A stretch of 64,000 nt of DNA, taken from Trichosphaerium sp. ATCC 40318 (lineage: Eukaryota; Discosea; Flabellinia; Trichosidae). The DNA lies in the NCBI GenBank assembly GCA_038496445.1, contig JALMLS010000216.1, positions 248,001 through 312,000 on the forward strand, in the 5' to 3' direction. The notes beneath the pieces were generated by a model. That model worked only from the letters and a program-made list of their open reading frames with translations. It was not told where the DNA came from and searched no databases. The translations under genes and the position numbers were made by a program. Shown one piece after another: positions 22,601 through 36,099 of this stretch. How positions within the stretch are numbered: position 1 is the stretch's first letter; every line of letters begins with the position of its first letter.

Positions 22601-24113
22601 TCCTCTTCTTCACTAGGTTCCTCTTGTTGAGGGTCTTCATCGGCGCACTGAGCACGCACTTGACGTGCGTCATTCATTAGGTCTGTTAAGATACGCTTTG
22701 GCTTGCAGCGTGTTACAAAAGGATGTTTTAATAGTTCTTCAGCTGTAGGGCGCTTTGAAGGCTCTTTTACGAGACAACAAGCGACGAAATCTACAAAATT
22801 CTGACTCCATTTTTCTTTATGCTTAAATGTTGGTGGTGGCTTTATAGGTATCTATAGTAGTTGTTACAAAGAGTTGTATTAAAATTACAAAATAATTTTC
22901 TGATTTCAAAAAAATAATCATGTAGACAGCCGTACCATCATCAACGCGCGCATTGGATGTATATCACTGAGCGGTGGCTCCTTTTCAGCCAACTCAACAC
23001 AAGTAATACCAACACTCCAGATATCTACAGCGTAGGAGTACGGATTGTTTCCATTTTTATTATCTATAATCTCAGGAGCCATCCAATACGGTGTACCAAT
23101 AAGAGTATTCCTCATTTCATGACTACTCGCCAAAATTGCAGAAACACCAAAATCGACTGTTGAAGGGAAATAATTGTTAGGGAACAAGATTATTACGTTA
23201 TAACAGCGTCAAATAATTTTTTCTTTCGCGGAGAGGGCGAGTATTGGAGTTTTTGTGAAAGTCCTTGAGGTTAAATGACGCAATGCAAAAAAAAAAAAAA
23301 CAAAAGAAAAAAATTTTCTCTTTATGTACCTAGTTTAACATCGCCTTCATGAGTGAGTAAAATATCTGGTGGTTAGAGTGAAGGAAATTAGAACTATTAA
23401 TGGAAAATAGCATTGTGAATTATTGTGCTAAAGGATACTGGCTCCTTTGATATCGCGGTGCACCATGCAATTATCGTGCAAGTATTTCAAACCCTACAAA
23501 TACGTTAGGGTAAGCTTTGAAAGATATTGGGATTTCCGACTTGCCTTTAATGTCTCTCGCATAACAAGAGCAATTTGTTCTTCTGTTAGCTCCATATCCC
23601 ACACTAGTACACGTTAGTTTATCAAGACATAGAATTGGGAGAACCTTGGCAAAAGTCACTAATGGCACCACCTCCGCAGTACTCAATTGCGATCTATACA
23701 AGCGTAAGCTAAATTGTATAATACCAAAACAAAACAAATGAAATGGAATAAGCGCCAGCGTACGAATGTTTCATCCTCCTTCTTCCATGTGCCAAGAAGT
23801 TTGCAAATGTTTTTGTTAGCACAGTGGCGTAAGATCGCTAATTCAACAAACTCAGTCACATCGTCGTCTTCTTCAGGTTGGATGATCTTGAGCGCATATA
23901 TTTTATTGTCTTTCATATATCGCGCCTATTTGAAGTCGATCAGACCTAGTTTAACGTTGTGTGCGAAAAACGCTGTTTTACCTTGTACACGCTTCCGTAA
24001 GAGCCTGAGGCTATTTCCTCCTCAAGTATGAAGAGTTCTTCCGGGTCGCCCTCGTCAAAGTGCCAATTATCGACATCGTCTAGCGCCACTAAGTTTATGG
24101 GCTTAGCAGACAT
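19685..24113 (-). CDS. SLK/LOK (STK10)-like GCK-family Ser/Thr kinase with PKK coiled-coil domain
   Basis: Start 24113 (MSAKPINLVALDD). Kinase domain: glycine loop ASGSYGSVYK, ALKII, EYCGGG, HRDIKGANIL (intron between A and N), DFGVSAIL, GTPYWMAPE and SVGITCVELAE. This is the STE20/GCK signature set. An acidic, Pro-rich linker (about 22380-22680) is followed by a long run of charged coiled coil (about 20020-22350) matching the PKK domain layout of SLK and LOK. The tail is Lys/Ser-rich (KSKKKKGHSKRASSQ) and ends at 19685. Animal relatives phosphorylate ERM proteins and control cortical actin. About 17 exons. One intron, about 23495-23555, has a GC donor (GCAAGT...GTAG), needed to keep RETLK-GLKYLH in frame. 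Confidence 0.88.
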
Positions 24114-24515
24114 CTACAGAAGACACAGGCTTGGCGCTTTGTTTTAAAAATTTGTTAAATCTAGCTGCAATTTCACGTTGTGTTAAGTTAATGTATACGT
24201 CTGGGAACGCGTGAAATAACGAGCGTATACTATTGAGCAAGTGTGACACTGTCGATAGCCTTTTGTCCACTACAAATTACCCGTGTCACTCAAATGTTTT
24301 AACACGCATACCCATTGGCGTTGAAGAGGTAGCCATTAACGCTACAAAATTACTAGCTGTAGTTCCGTACCGCGTTCGTGGAGATTTTGACAGATATATT
24401 GCTTACAAGGTGAGCAGCACGCCTAGCGAAAGCGTCGGTACCTTTATGTATCACTGAACTACAAACTTTCAAGAAAGAAAAGTAAGTAACTTTACAAAAA
24501 ACACAACTCCACCAA
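24114..24515. other. divergent intergenic region with one unassigned open frame
   Basis: A plus-strand open frame at 24233-24411 looks coding (VEEVAINATKLL, then VPYRVRGDFDRY) and ends at a GTGAGC donor. It has no in-frame ATG and does not splice in phase to the next gene. It is either an unrecognised exon or chance. Confidence 0.3.
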
Positions 24516-24731
24516 ATGGCGCAGCTATACGAAAGTTTTCAGTTATACGTATCTAATGAAGGCTCCAAGCCAAAACAAGTTCAAATGGGCGAATGTGTAT
24601 TTTTACTCGGCGGTAGAGGCGAAAAAGCACAAGAAGCCTTAGTTACGCTAACAACAAAACACGCAGATGGCAAACGTGTAGTAAACCTTGATTTTAAAGG
24701 TAGACAATACAATTTCACTTTAACGCTCTAA
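24516..24731 (+). CDS. small single-exon hypothetical protein
   Basis: A 71-aa frame from ATG to TAA (MAQLYESFQLYV, then MGECVFLLGGRGEKAQ). It alternates hydrophobic strands and charged turns, consistent with a small beta-rich domain. No family is recognised. It sits 62 bp upstream of the Nudix gene on the same strand. Confidence is moderate because the length alone is not decisive. Confidence 0.5.
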   Translation: MAQLYESFQLYVSNEGSKPKQVQMGECVFLLGGRGEKAQEALVTLTTKHADGKRVVNLDFKGRQYNFTLTL

Positions 24732-24793
24732 ACGTTGATGCAGACTCTCAAAATAAGTCGTATATACCTCTGGGACACTCCTTATATTGTCCG

Positions 24794-25755
24794 ATGAGAG
24801 ACTATCAGTATCAAATTAAACATTCTCCAGACACTGTGAAACCACTTGGTATGCTATGAGCGCCGTTACTATATGTCTCACATACTGCTGTAGATCCTAC
24901 ACGATGCATTCGGGTTGGAGTTACAGTTCTCATCGAACATAGCGGTCACGTACTAATCACAAGGCGTGCAAGCCATCTACGAACGTTTCCAGAAAAATGG
25001 GTACAAAACAATTTAAACGCATACCCTAAAATTAGTCCTAGGTGATGCCTGGCGGGTGCGCGTAGTACAGCTTTAGACTGTACCTTAATGATTTGCATAG
25101 ACACGTGGATAAAGGTGAGACATTTGAACAAGCAGGTACATAAATGACCCTTCATTCATTTTTGCAAAGCGTTCATGTAGGTATTAGAGAGGTACTAGAA
25201 GAGACAGGACTTCATGTTAAAGACTTGAAACTTTGCGGTTTATGGGAGTCATGGTACTAAAATGTTGGCTCCATTGTTACCATTTCTAATGTTTTGTTAT
25301 CGGTGCCTAGTTATCCTACTTTTCTTAAGGATGGTGTACCAAGAAGTCAACACTTGGTTGTAATGTACAAAGCCTCATTATCAGATGAACATGCGAAGCA
25401 ATACCCTTGTAAAAATATTATAAAACTAGAGGAAAGAGACAGACGCAGCTGCGTGGATTAACAAAGATGTTGCCAAGAAGATTCTTACCTTCAAGAACCC
25501 TTCAGAGACTGTAGATACATTTGTACGTATAAGCGGTCTTGTACATGTCGTAACGAGTGTTAGGTATTGCACAAAACTGAAGATAGCCTTAAAGTACAAA
25601 AGTTTGCACTGAAACGATTTTTTCGAACTTTTGATATCAAGCATTCAGAACACAAAGATTTTGATGCAAAGGAATCACTTGCACTTTCTGTTCTCTTCTT
25701 ATTTCGAAAGTGGATTACAAATAATAATGTAAAGCTATGGCCTTTTAACCAGTAG
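24794..25755 (+). CDS. NUDT17-like Nudix hydrolase, apparent frameshift
   Basis: Exons joined by phase: ATG 24794 (MRDYQYQIKHS), an intron at GTATGC, then RCIRVGVTVLI and TRRASHLRTFPEKW. Two short introns flank a tiny exon coding VMPGG. The Nudix box follows as GGHVDKGE, an intron, then IREVLEETG, matching G-x5-E-x7-REUXEEXGU. GLWES and a second half with VPRSQHLVVMYKASL follow the NUDT17 order. Near 25430-25440 the frame must shift by one base between KLEER and ETDAAAWINKDVA; the intervening AT-rich stretch is too short for a normal intron. The last exon, about 25566-25755, ends LWPFNQ. Either one base is wrong in the assembly or the gene is newly broken. Confidence 0.72.
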
Positions 25756-26419
25756 CTTAATGCTGAAATAAAATAGTGTTGGCCAAAGCAATGACAACTG
25801 AGAACAGGAACGGTGTTACATAATTGTGTTTGAAGATGGCGCTACATTGTCTGTTGTACTGTTATCGCTTCTCGTATACTACAGTCTTTTTGGCAAGCTC
25901 TTGCCACTATCAACTGACACTTGGAAGGACAACTTATAGTTGCAAGGGTTCGAATGTCATGTTGGCATATTGTTTGTCTCAGTTTTAATTTACTTTACAT
26001 ACCTTTACATACAATTTGTATGACCTACTGGGTTTAATACATCAATAGTATCTAATTGTCTGCAATTGAGGGCGCAATTAATTAGACAATTGCGAAAATT
26101 TGAAAACAATTGATTGTCGCCATTTTCGATCAGTCACGTTTTCTTTTTGTAGCGTCACTCTTGTCTGGTCATAACAAACGCTTGAAATGTGACACAACTT
26201 CACAAATCATTTATTCTTTAATTGCTCAAAGACTGTTCTTAAAACCATAAACCATACATGCAATTCAGCACCTGACTGATGAAGCCTGTTTAGTGCTATT
26301 GATAGGTTCTTGAATATGTCGTATCGCGACATGTTGGCATCTGGCGTCTACCGACTGGTCGCGTATTTTCAATGAAAGCGTTTATATGTCATAAGCCTGA
26401 TTAGCGGATACTGAAGCGT
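25756..26419. other. intergenic, no gene seen
   Basis: No supported coding sequence. Around 26050-26100 there is an AATTGTCT...AGACAATT inverted repeat in AT-rich DNA. The right end contains the promoter of the NDR kinase gene. Confidence 0.5.
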
Positions 26420-28842
<2,423 letters not shown>

Positions 28843-29458
28843 AAAATAAATTATTATAACTCTTGTAAATAAAAAAGAAAGAAAGACATTCACATTGTCA
28901 AATATTGTTAGTAGCAATCAAAGCCTTTTCTTATGTTCATTTTTAGTAACTGCAAACAGCTTATTTAGTTCCCGCAATCACTAAAGTGATTTTTGGTGGA
29001 GCGAACAATACTTCACTTTTTTTTGCTTCAGGCACATATTCGTTTTACAACACAACAACACTCGCATATGTGAAGTTAGAAAAACTGTACTTAAAATCGG
29101 TTTTGGCGCTTACCGTTAACCACAGTATGTTACGCACATAGGGGCGACGTCAAGAGTTGTTGGTGGTGATGAGAAAGGCTCTGGTCGAAATACAATTTTT
29201 GCTATTGTTAGTAGTAGTATTTTTCCTTCATTTTACCATGTTAAAACTCCGTTACGCACTTGCATGAAATACAATTTATCACAATATTGTGTGGTGAAAT
29301 ATTTGGAAGAACATATTTTCAGTGAAAAGTAGAATTTTCTTCATATTTTTTGGTCAATGAGCATGTTTTGCAACGAAAAAACTGCAACGTACTTCCACTT
29401 TGTTGAGGAAGTTATCCAACCTCATATCATATTCTACAACAACAACATACAATACATC
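28843..29458. other. intergenic with poly(A) signal
   Basis: It contains TGTAAATAAA at 28864-28873 for the upstream kinase gene, and the promoter and leader of the cofilin gene. A short open piece around 29135-29210 (TSRVVGGDEKGSG) is not joined to anything. Confidence 0.45.
28864..28873 (+). other. TGTAAATAAA poly(A)-type signal
   Basis: It lies 22 bp after the NDR kinase stop. The same decamer is found after the cofilin and USP stops, which supports a combined UGUA plus AAUAAA signal. Confidence 0.6.
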
Positions 29459-30022
29459 ATGAGCATACTACAAGTCCAAACACAACTAGATGACGACTGC
29501 ATCCCAGCATTTGATAAGTGCGTCTTTTTTTCTTTTTTCTTCACCACTCATTCGTTGTCTTCTTTTCTTCCTCACCGTCTCTTCAATAGATTCAAGATGG
29601 GCAAGGGAAGTCCTTACATTGTATACAAGCTTACTGATAATCATTCACGTGTTGTCATTCAAACAAAGGGAAAACAAGGAGATGATTGGCAAACACTTGT
29701 TGAACAGCTTCCTGAAAATGAACCGAGATATGTCTTATTCTCATACAATTACGATCTTGGGTCAGATGGAAAAAGAACTAAGACTGTATTTCTTTATTGG
29801 TGTCCAATGAAGTCCGGTGTAAAAAACAGAATGCTTTACACATGCACCAGGATGTACTTGAAGTCCCTCTTTCACGTGCGTTTTTACAAACTTCATTTCT
29901 TTAATTGAAACGTTTTACCAACTCTTTGTTTGTAGGGCATCTCAGTAAGCATGCAAGCTGGTAGGAAATGTGATGTCACAAACGAGTCTGTATTGGATGT
30001 TTGTACAAAAAAATTCAGATAA
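29459..30022 (+). CDS. cofilin/ADF-family actin-binding protein
   Basis: Three exons: ATG 29459 (MSILQVQTQLDDDC), an intron from GTGCGT at about 29519 to 29590, a middle exon to about 29875, an intron, and a last exon to TAA 30020-30022. The product is about 147 aa and covers one ADF-H domain: DKFKMGKGSPYIVYKL, LPENEPRYVLFSYNYD, KTVFLYWCP, then the actin-binding long helix with VKNRMLYTC. The layout matches cofilins (LPxxxCRY, W-P-K-MxYxSS helix). An N-terminal Ser follows the Met, the usual regulatory phosphosite. It severs and depolymerises actin filaments. Confidence 0.9.
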
Positions 30023-31799
30023 GACCATAGTAGTAACTTCTTCACTTGTAAATGTAAATAAATCTTACTACTTTTTCAAATTATCTTGTCGATTATTTCT
30101 TTTCTTTTTCAAGTATCTTGTCGAACTCGAGTCTTAAGTTCAAACCAATACAGCGCTAAGGAAAAATTCACGTATCTCCCAATAACTATAAGCTTGACTA
30201 CTTGAAGTCCAAACCATGAACATAAATTGCTAATGGTCTTCAAGCGGACTTATTAGTTTGTGTTTCGGTTTTTTTTAATCTCTTTACCTTTAAAAAAAAA
30301 AAGTTACCTGTAACAAAATTTTCCAATGCATATTTCTCAGCGCCCTCATTTCAACTTTCTCTGATATGAACATAATCCGTCCCAATCATGGTTGTAAGTG
30401 TGAGGCGCACACCATAATGAATTTAGCATTTGCCAACAAAGCTGTCGAATCAATTAACTGATCCCAATTTTTCCATTTTTTTCGCTAAGTGTTTATAATT
30501 TTAGATTTATATTCCATCTTTTGACCACACACCACTATGTTAAGCTTCTACGCGTTTTAGTGAATGACATGCAATAATAAAATCTATAAATGGAATGTTT
30601 TATAATGGTAATGGAGTTGGGTCACATTGCAAAAATTACTTAGAAATTTTTTCTTGTTTTTTTCAAATTTGTCACATGTGGTATGCTGACTCTTGAATTT
30701 AAATTGTACTAAATTCTATTTCTAGATGGTATATATAGCTCATATACAAGCTTTAAAGTTGAATTTTGAATACGAATTAGCTACCAGCACGTCCAGAAAA
30801 TGTATTTTTGTGATATTTGAATTATGAACATTGACCACACACTGTATTGTTCTTTCTCAAAAAACTTTTTTGGAGTACAAAGTACAACATTGCTGCCACA
30901 AACTGTGTTTTTTTGTTCGCTCCAAATTTTGTTTCCCAAAGTGTTTGGATAAAATTATCCAACGTACTACACTTTATCAAGTGTCTAGGTAGTGTGAAGA
31001 TGTACTGGCCTCGGTATTAGTGGTAAGGGGTACAATTAAACAAATATATATCATTAAAACTCGATAAAGTTAACCAATGACCATGACAAGGCTTGCTATT
31101 ATCTTTCCATCGCCTTTAATTCGTGTTATGTGACTTTTAGCGTAGTTTACGCTTGTGTTAGCTTATTTTAACGGTTTTTTGTAAACCTTGCTGTAAGCGG
31201 TATTATACGTTTATTAGGCGCTAAAAAATCAGATGCTGTGCGTATTTACGCTAGTGTTAAATAGTGTATCAGATTAGGGTTTATTCTGCTTATTTGCACT
31301 TTTGCGTGGCTACAATAGGTAATTAACATTGTTTTAAGGTCATTTTAGTGGTCAATAGTGAGTTTTGTTGAAACATGTTACAGGTAATTTTTTTTTTTGT
31401 TACGTATAACGAGTTAATGGCTCTGATTTTACATGAACTTTGCATAAAAGTCAGTGTATTTTACATTTACTACGTTGAGTACGATTACACAAGTACCACA
31501 ACTTGCCGGAGTTTGTTAATACATATTAATAGTACACAGGGAAAATATTAAATGTCGGCGTTACTATTTGTTTGTGGTTCAGCAAACAGGGACAATTTTA
31601 TTAATATGCCGCCATCTGAAATTAATTAAAATTTGTAGCACATGAATATAGTTTTCCTTGATGTTTGAAACGTTCAAGAGTAAATAAAATCCAATATGCT
31701 TGTTCACGTGAATATCGTGTGACTTAACTTCAAAGCGATTAAGAACTACACTTTTCATATCAACCAACACAACCACTAACAAACAAACGAACAGAACCA
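30023..31799. other. long AT-rich intergenic region, no gene recognised
   Basis: About 1.8 kb without a convincing exon. It starts with a TGTAAATAAA signal at 30053-30062 for cofilin. The rest is AT-rich with many T runs and no open frame above about 60 codons. I see no repeat or RNA gene. Confidence 0.5.
30053..30062 (+). other. TGTAAATAAA poly(A)-type signal
   Basis: It lies 31 bp after the cofilin stop codon, identical to the decamer after the NDR kinase and USP genes. Confidence 0.6.
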
Positions 31800-32318
31800 A
31801 TGGGCAAAGACAAAAAGGAACTATTGAACGTTCTCAAAACTGACAAAGCATTCCATGACATCCGACCTAAGAAAGGAGATATCACAATATCAGCGACAAC
31901 TAACAAGATAACAGTGTTCCAAAGACTACATGGGGAAAAGAAATTTACTGAAACAAAAGCCCGCTGTGTACCACCAAACTGCAAAACTGGATACACAGCA
32001 ATTACAATCTATTTACCAAATCATATTGTTCTAGCGATGTGTACAGACCTTGAACCAACCGCTAAACAAAGAGCTCACCAGCGACTCCATTCATTGATGC
32101 AATTTCCTCTTATGGACAGGGAGATTTTTGAGTCACCTGAAGTTGTAGTAAGTGGATGGTCTATCAAACCGGATGGTAAACTTGGGTATAACTCAAACTC
32201 AATGAATTCGCCAAAGATAAAAAGACCAGACAAATACAAAGCAGTTTACATTGGCACCAATACCATGGAAACCTGGGAACAGGATATAGTCAAAACTATC
32301 TTGAAATACAAAGCATAA
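31800..32318 (+). CDS. single-exon 172-aa basic hypothetical protein
   Basis: An uninterrupted frame with a good ATG (MGKDKKELLNVLKTDKAF) and stop TAA. It is basic, with several beta-like stretches (GDITISATTNKITVFQRL, TAITIYLPNHIVLAM) and a C-terminal helix ending TILKYKA. No signal peptide or membrane segment. The lack of introns is unusual here. I do not recognise the family; the compact mixed alpha/beta look would fit a small binding domain. Confidence 0.7.
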   Translation: MGKDKKELLNVLKTDKAFHDIRPKKGDITISATTNKITVFQRLHGEKKFTETKARCVPPNCKTGYTAITIYLPNHIVLAMCTDLEPTAKQRAHQRLHSLMQFPLMDREIFESPEVVVSGWSIKPDGKLGYNSNSMNSPKIKRPDKYKAVYIGTNTMETWEQDIVKTILKYKA

Positions 32319-32549
32319 TCTACATCTACTTCCGCCTCATCTCCCTTCATCAAGATTTCACCTTCAATATAATCCAAATAAACTACAGTTTGTTACCTAG
32401 ACTAAGTCGAAGCTCTTTTATTAATACACACTAATACGATGAATATTGTGCCTTGCTAGCACATCCTCACTACACTGAAAGTTGCCACGGCCTTGTTTTT
32501 TGGACTGTGATTAAATACCATGAGAATTGTCCACCTTTTGTAGAACACT

Positions 32550-32826
32550 TCAATTGAACACCAGAAAGTGCAATGACAATCCTTGATCTGGTACGTAAAT
32601 CGAATGAACACTGCCAAATGGGCTAGCAAAATCTGGAATGACTTGTGTTTTTACTCCTATGACTTCGTCAATATCAAAGTGTTTATTGTATGTTGTATAT
32701 AAAGACTAGCATATGGAGTTATATTTTGATCACCGCAATTTAATTTACTCCAAAAAAGGTACATCTGGAACCATGAGGCACTGCAAGTGGACTACAAAGC
32801 GTGGTATATAACGGTAAGGAGCGCAT
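32550..32826 (-). CDS. small two-exon hypothetical protein
   Basis: ATG 32826 (MRSLPLYTTLCSPL) runs to SRCTFFG, then a 43-nt GTAAAT...GCTAG intron, then an exon coding HFDIDEVIGVKTQVIPDF and SPFGSVHSIYVPDQG, with stop at 32550. About 77 aa. The same frame is open further upstream, so more N-terminal sequence may belong to it. It could also be an extra 3' exon region of the neighbouring minus-strand gene. Family unknown. Confidence 0.4.
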
Positions 32827-33016
32827 GATAAACGTGGAGGAGAGTATAAATGGGACATTAATGGAGAATTGGTTGTTTTTGACATAAAAGCGGCGAGAAG
32901 GTAAAAGTTGTAAACAAACTGAAATAAAAAGATGTTTGACTAAGTCTTTTGTGCTGTCAACATTAGATGTATAAGTAAAAGCGCAGTGAGGTAGTGTTCG
33001 ACATGTTGTTTTATTT

Positions 33017-34781
33017 TTAGTCCATAGACAACGACCACCCATCAGGTTTATCAACGCATCCAACCATATCACAATATCCTTAAAGTTGTTTAGTTGTTGT
33101 TTGTTTAAGTGAGTAGTTACCTGTCAAAGGACAAAGCATTCGCTTGGCCATTGCACAATAGTCATATATTGGTTTACCTTCAGCTAGATTTGTATGTTCA
33201 AGGTAAGGGTACTTCATATGTACTACATTAATTAGTTTTTTTCTTTTTGGGAGTTCGACACATTTTAGCGTGGTGTACCATAGAACATTGGGAACCAGTG
33301 TCTATCAAACTGATGTATGAGTGCTGGCATCTTACCATCTTTGGTTATTACACGACCATACTGATCGTAACGTAGTTCTACAGAGCAGAAAGCAGTGAAC
33401 AAATAGATGGAAAAATATCACGTGATTTCTTGTATGTACCTTCAATTGGTACAAGGTTCATGTTATATATGATACCATCATTATAAGGATGTATGATAGC
33501 GTTGATATTATATTTTTTATGAATATGCTCATTGTAAACTATGTAGATATGTATACCTTGATCAAAACCAAAAGTCTAAACGTGGCAAAATAAGAATCAG
33601 ATAAATTGATAACTCAGTGTTGGGTATTACCTTTCTACATTCTTCTGTAGCATTTATTGTCAGATCCGTATGAGCACGTAAATAATTATACATGCCTTCT
33701 GAACTTCCTAGTGAGAAAAGTTAAGACGTACAAAGAGCACGTGCTTTTGCTGTTTTTGATAAGCTTCATTTTTTTTTTCATGCCTGCAATTACACCTGCG
33801 CATGAAATGTTGAATTTAGCAACTCTATCTAACTCTTCTTGTCCATAGCAGTTTCTAACCCATTTTGCATCAAACCAAAAGTCTTCTCCAATTGGTAATC
33901 GATGATGTTCCATCATGAATAACACTCCATCATCAGGAATATCTATTACGTTGGTGAGAATCAAATGAACTAGTTGCATTTTTCCAATACTTTCCTGCCC
34001 TACTCGTATGTAGCACAAGTTATTAAAAAACAAAGTATGATGTACCTGGAAAGGGGTCTCTTTGTGCAACAACATCTTCGACATCAGAAAGAATAACCTT
34101 TGTATTAAACAGTGAGCACCTGATTTTTTTTTTGCAACAAGCACCTTTCTGTATTTGTGTCTGTTCTTCTCCAAGTACGCAAGAGGTAAGAAAAATCTAT
34201 TACCTTGTCTATCTCCATTATTCGGAAAAGGGACAATGACAACCTCAGCTCCGAACTCTTTAAATTGTATCTAATCGCGGACACGTGAGTTAACAAAAAA
34301 GACGAAAAAATTACATAAAAAATTAACTTTTACCTTTTGGTCGTAATCTTCCTGTGTAGGCACAATTAAAACAACATGTGCGTCTGGAGCGTGCATTCTC
34401 ATAGCGCGTACAAATACGCTTGCTTTTCTATCTACGAAGATTTAAAACCACAACTACGCAAAGAAAAACCTCAATAACATAAAATCACGGCGTTATCTCA
34501 GCTGAGTAATTTTCTTTTTTTTACGCCTTCAAGAGTCACGTGCGTTGGTTCCATACGATCCCAATGATAACGTCTTGGAGTTCTGGTGCTTTCGGTTCAG
34601 GTTTACTCGGTTTAATAGGCGAAAGATCTGTTCTAGTGGGTTTTCTGTGGTTTGAGATGCTAACAACAACGTAGCGCCCAAGTTCATACGTCATAAGTAA
34701 AATAACAATCATTCCAAAGAAACCAATACGGGTCATGGATATTTTATTCGACGTTGTTTGAGGATTTTTCATACTGAGCAC
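33017..34781 (-). CDS. type II membrane glycosyltransferase-like protein
   Basis: Start ATG 34781 (or the in-frame ATG at 34772). A short cytosolic head is followed by a hydrophobic anchor (IGFFGMIVILLMTYELG) and a Pro-rich stem, the usual Golgi glycosyltransferase topology. The lumenal part starts VIIGIVW, then RAMRMHAPDAHVVLIVP, FGAEVVIVPFP, YRKVLV..VILSDVEDVV..DPF, where the SDVEDVV step resembles the DxD nucleotide-sugar site. Then FDAKWVRNCYG, NISCAGVIAG, PALIHQFDRHW. Later small exons give EHTNLAEGKPIYDY and MLCPLTGYCDMVG, ending SLSMD-stop at 33017. About 10 exons. The exact GT family is not certain; the motif order fits a GT-A fold enzyme of the secretory pathway. Confidence 0.65.
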
Positions 34782-35151
34782 GTGTGCGTAGTACGTAGAA
34801 GATAATTACGTGATTGGCTTAAGTGGGTTGAACTGTTTAACCGCTTAATTTCGTGGAGAAGTAGTAATTTTAGCGTAAGGTCTCTAGTTAGTACAATACC
34901 ATGCAGCTCAATTTTTGTAAAAATGGTGTAAGCATGTGATTCAAAGTACAATTTTTAAACATTACGTTGCAGTTCAATAGTCAGTAGTAAAGTGGTCTTG
35001 ACCGCCTTTTGGCGTAGCTGTAAGCTAGACTTCCTTAGACAATGATCAAAATAAATCAACAACAAATTCTAACAGACGAGGAATGTAAAACTTAGGCTGA
35101 AATGTCTGTATAAATAAATTGACCACAACTCAAAATAATAATGAGATACTA
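34782..35151. other. divergent intergenic region
   Basis: Shared upstream region of the glycosyltransferase-like gene (minus) and the MORN gene (plus). It contains a TTACGTGATT E-box-like site near 34806. No gene is seen. Confidence 0.5.
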
Positions 35152-35913
35152 ATGACGAACGTATCTGAATCGGGTTACAGCCACTTATTTAACCTTCCTA
35201 TAGAGATACAGACAGAAATAGCTGAGTTAGACTGTGAAGTGTACAGGAAGTGGCCATTAGTGTCCAAATACACAGCAACAACAACAAGATTTGATTGTGA
35301 CTTTAAAAAACACAGAAAATGGATAAAACACAGTGTAAACTCTCTAGGGGCTAGGGTTCAAGCGTATTGGAAACATGGCAAACTAGATGGAAAATACACT
35401 GAATGGAGCAATAATCAATTAGTGAAACAATGTTACTATGTTGGTGGAAATCGTGAAGGAGCAGAGAAGGTATGGTACGAAACTGGCCAGTTGAAAGAAC
35501 ACAGTAACTATGTCAATGATAAAATACATGGAGAGTCCAAACTTTGGACTAAAAACGGTCAAATGGTCGAGCAATGTCATTATGTAAATGGTGTACAAGA
35601 AGGCGAGTGTATGTGGTGGCACACAAACGGACAACCACACATAAAATGTACGTTTGTCAATGATACACAACATGGTGAGTGCACGTGGTGGCATAGAAAT
35701 GGCAACTTGTATGAACTTTATAATTGCGAGTATGGTAAAGGCGAAGGAGAGTACAAGCAGTGGCATAGTAATGGTAAACTGAGGATAAAGTGTTATTATG
35801 TCAAAGCTAGGTTAGAAGGAGAGTACAAGGAGTGGAACGCTGAAGGTCAGTTGATAAAGTATTGTACTTTTATTAATAATGAAGAACAACACAACTTATT
35901 ACTTTCAGACTAA
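35152..35913 (+). CDS. F-box-like protein with MORN-type (YwqK-like) repeats
   Basis: An intronless frame of 253 codons from ATG 35152. The head (FNLPIEIQTEIAEL, then WPLVSKYTATT) is F-box-like. The rest is about eight repeats of roughly 23 residues with the pattern G-E-x-x-x-W-x-x-N-G-x-L-x-x-x-C-x-Y-V, the MORN-variant seen in bacterial YwqK-family proteins and in large DNA viruses of protists. Likely role: a protein-interaction adaptor, perhaps recruiting a target to Skp1. The absence of introns beside intron-rich genes, together with the domain pairing, suggests acquisition by transfer, but host origin is also possible. Confidence 0.82.
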   Translation: MTNVSESGYSHLFNLPIEIQTEIAELDCEVYRKWPLVSKYTATTTRFDCDFKKHRKWIKHSVNSLGARVQAYWKHGKLDGKYTEWSNNQLVKQCYYVGGNREGAEKVWYETGQLKEHSNYVNDKIHGESKLWTKNGQMVEQCHYVNGVQEGECMWWHTNGQPHIKCTFVNDTQHGECTWWHRNGNLYELYNCEYGKGEGEYKQWHSNGKLRIKCYYVKARLEGEYKEWNAEGQLIKYCTFINNEEQHNLLLSD

Positions 35914-36099
35914 AGACAGAATAAACTAAGAATAGTCATAAATTTATGGTAGTTCACTAATCACACGCAAGAAAAAAATGTGCTGTATCAACTGTAGTTA
36001 TATGTTATGTTTGCCACTCATTTTCTGTATTTCTATTTGTGTGAGGCTTCTTTCAATATCTGATACAACTTTCCCTGAATAGCTATTACAAAACCAATG

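Noticed and set aside
25935-25970. GGTTCGAAT resembling a tRNA T-loop
   Set aside because: No matching acceptor or anticodon stems on either strand within 90 bp.
31800-32318. Bacterial contamination because the gene lacks introns
   Set aside because: Flanking DNA and composition are continuous with the rest, and other intronless genes occur here.
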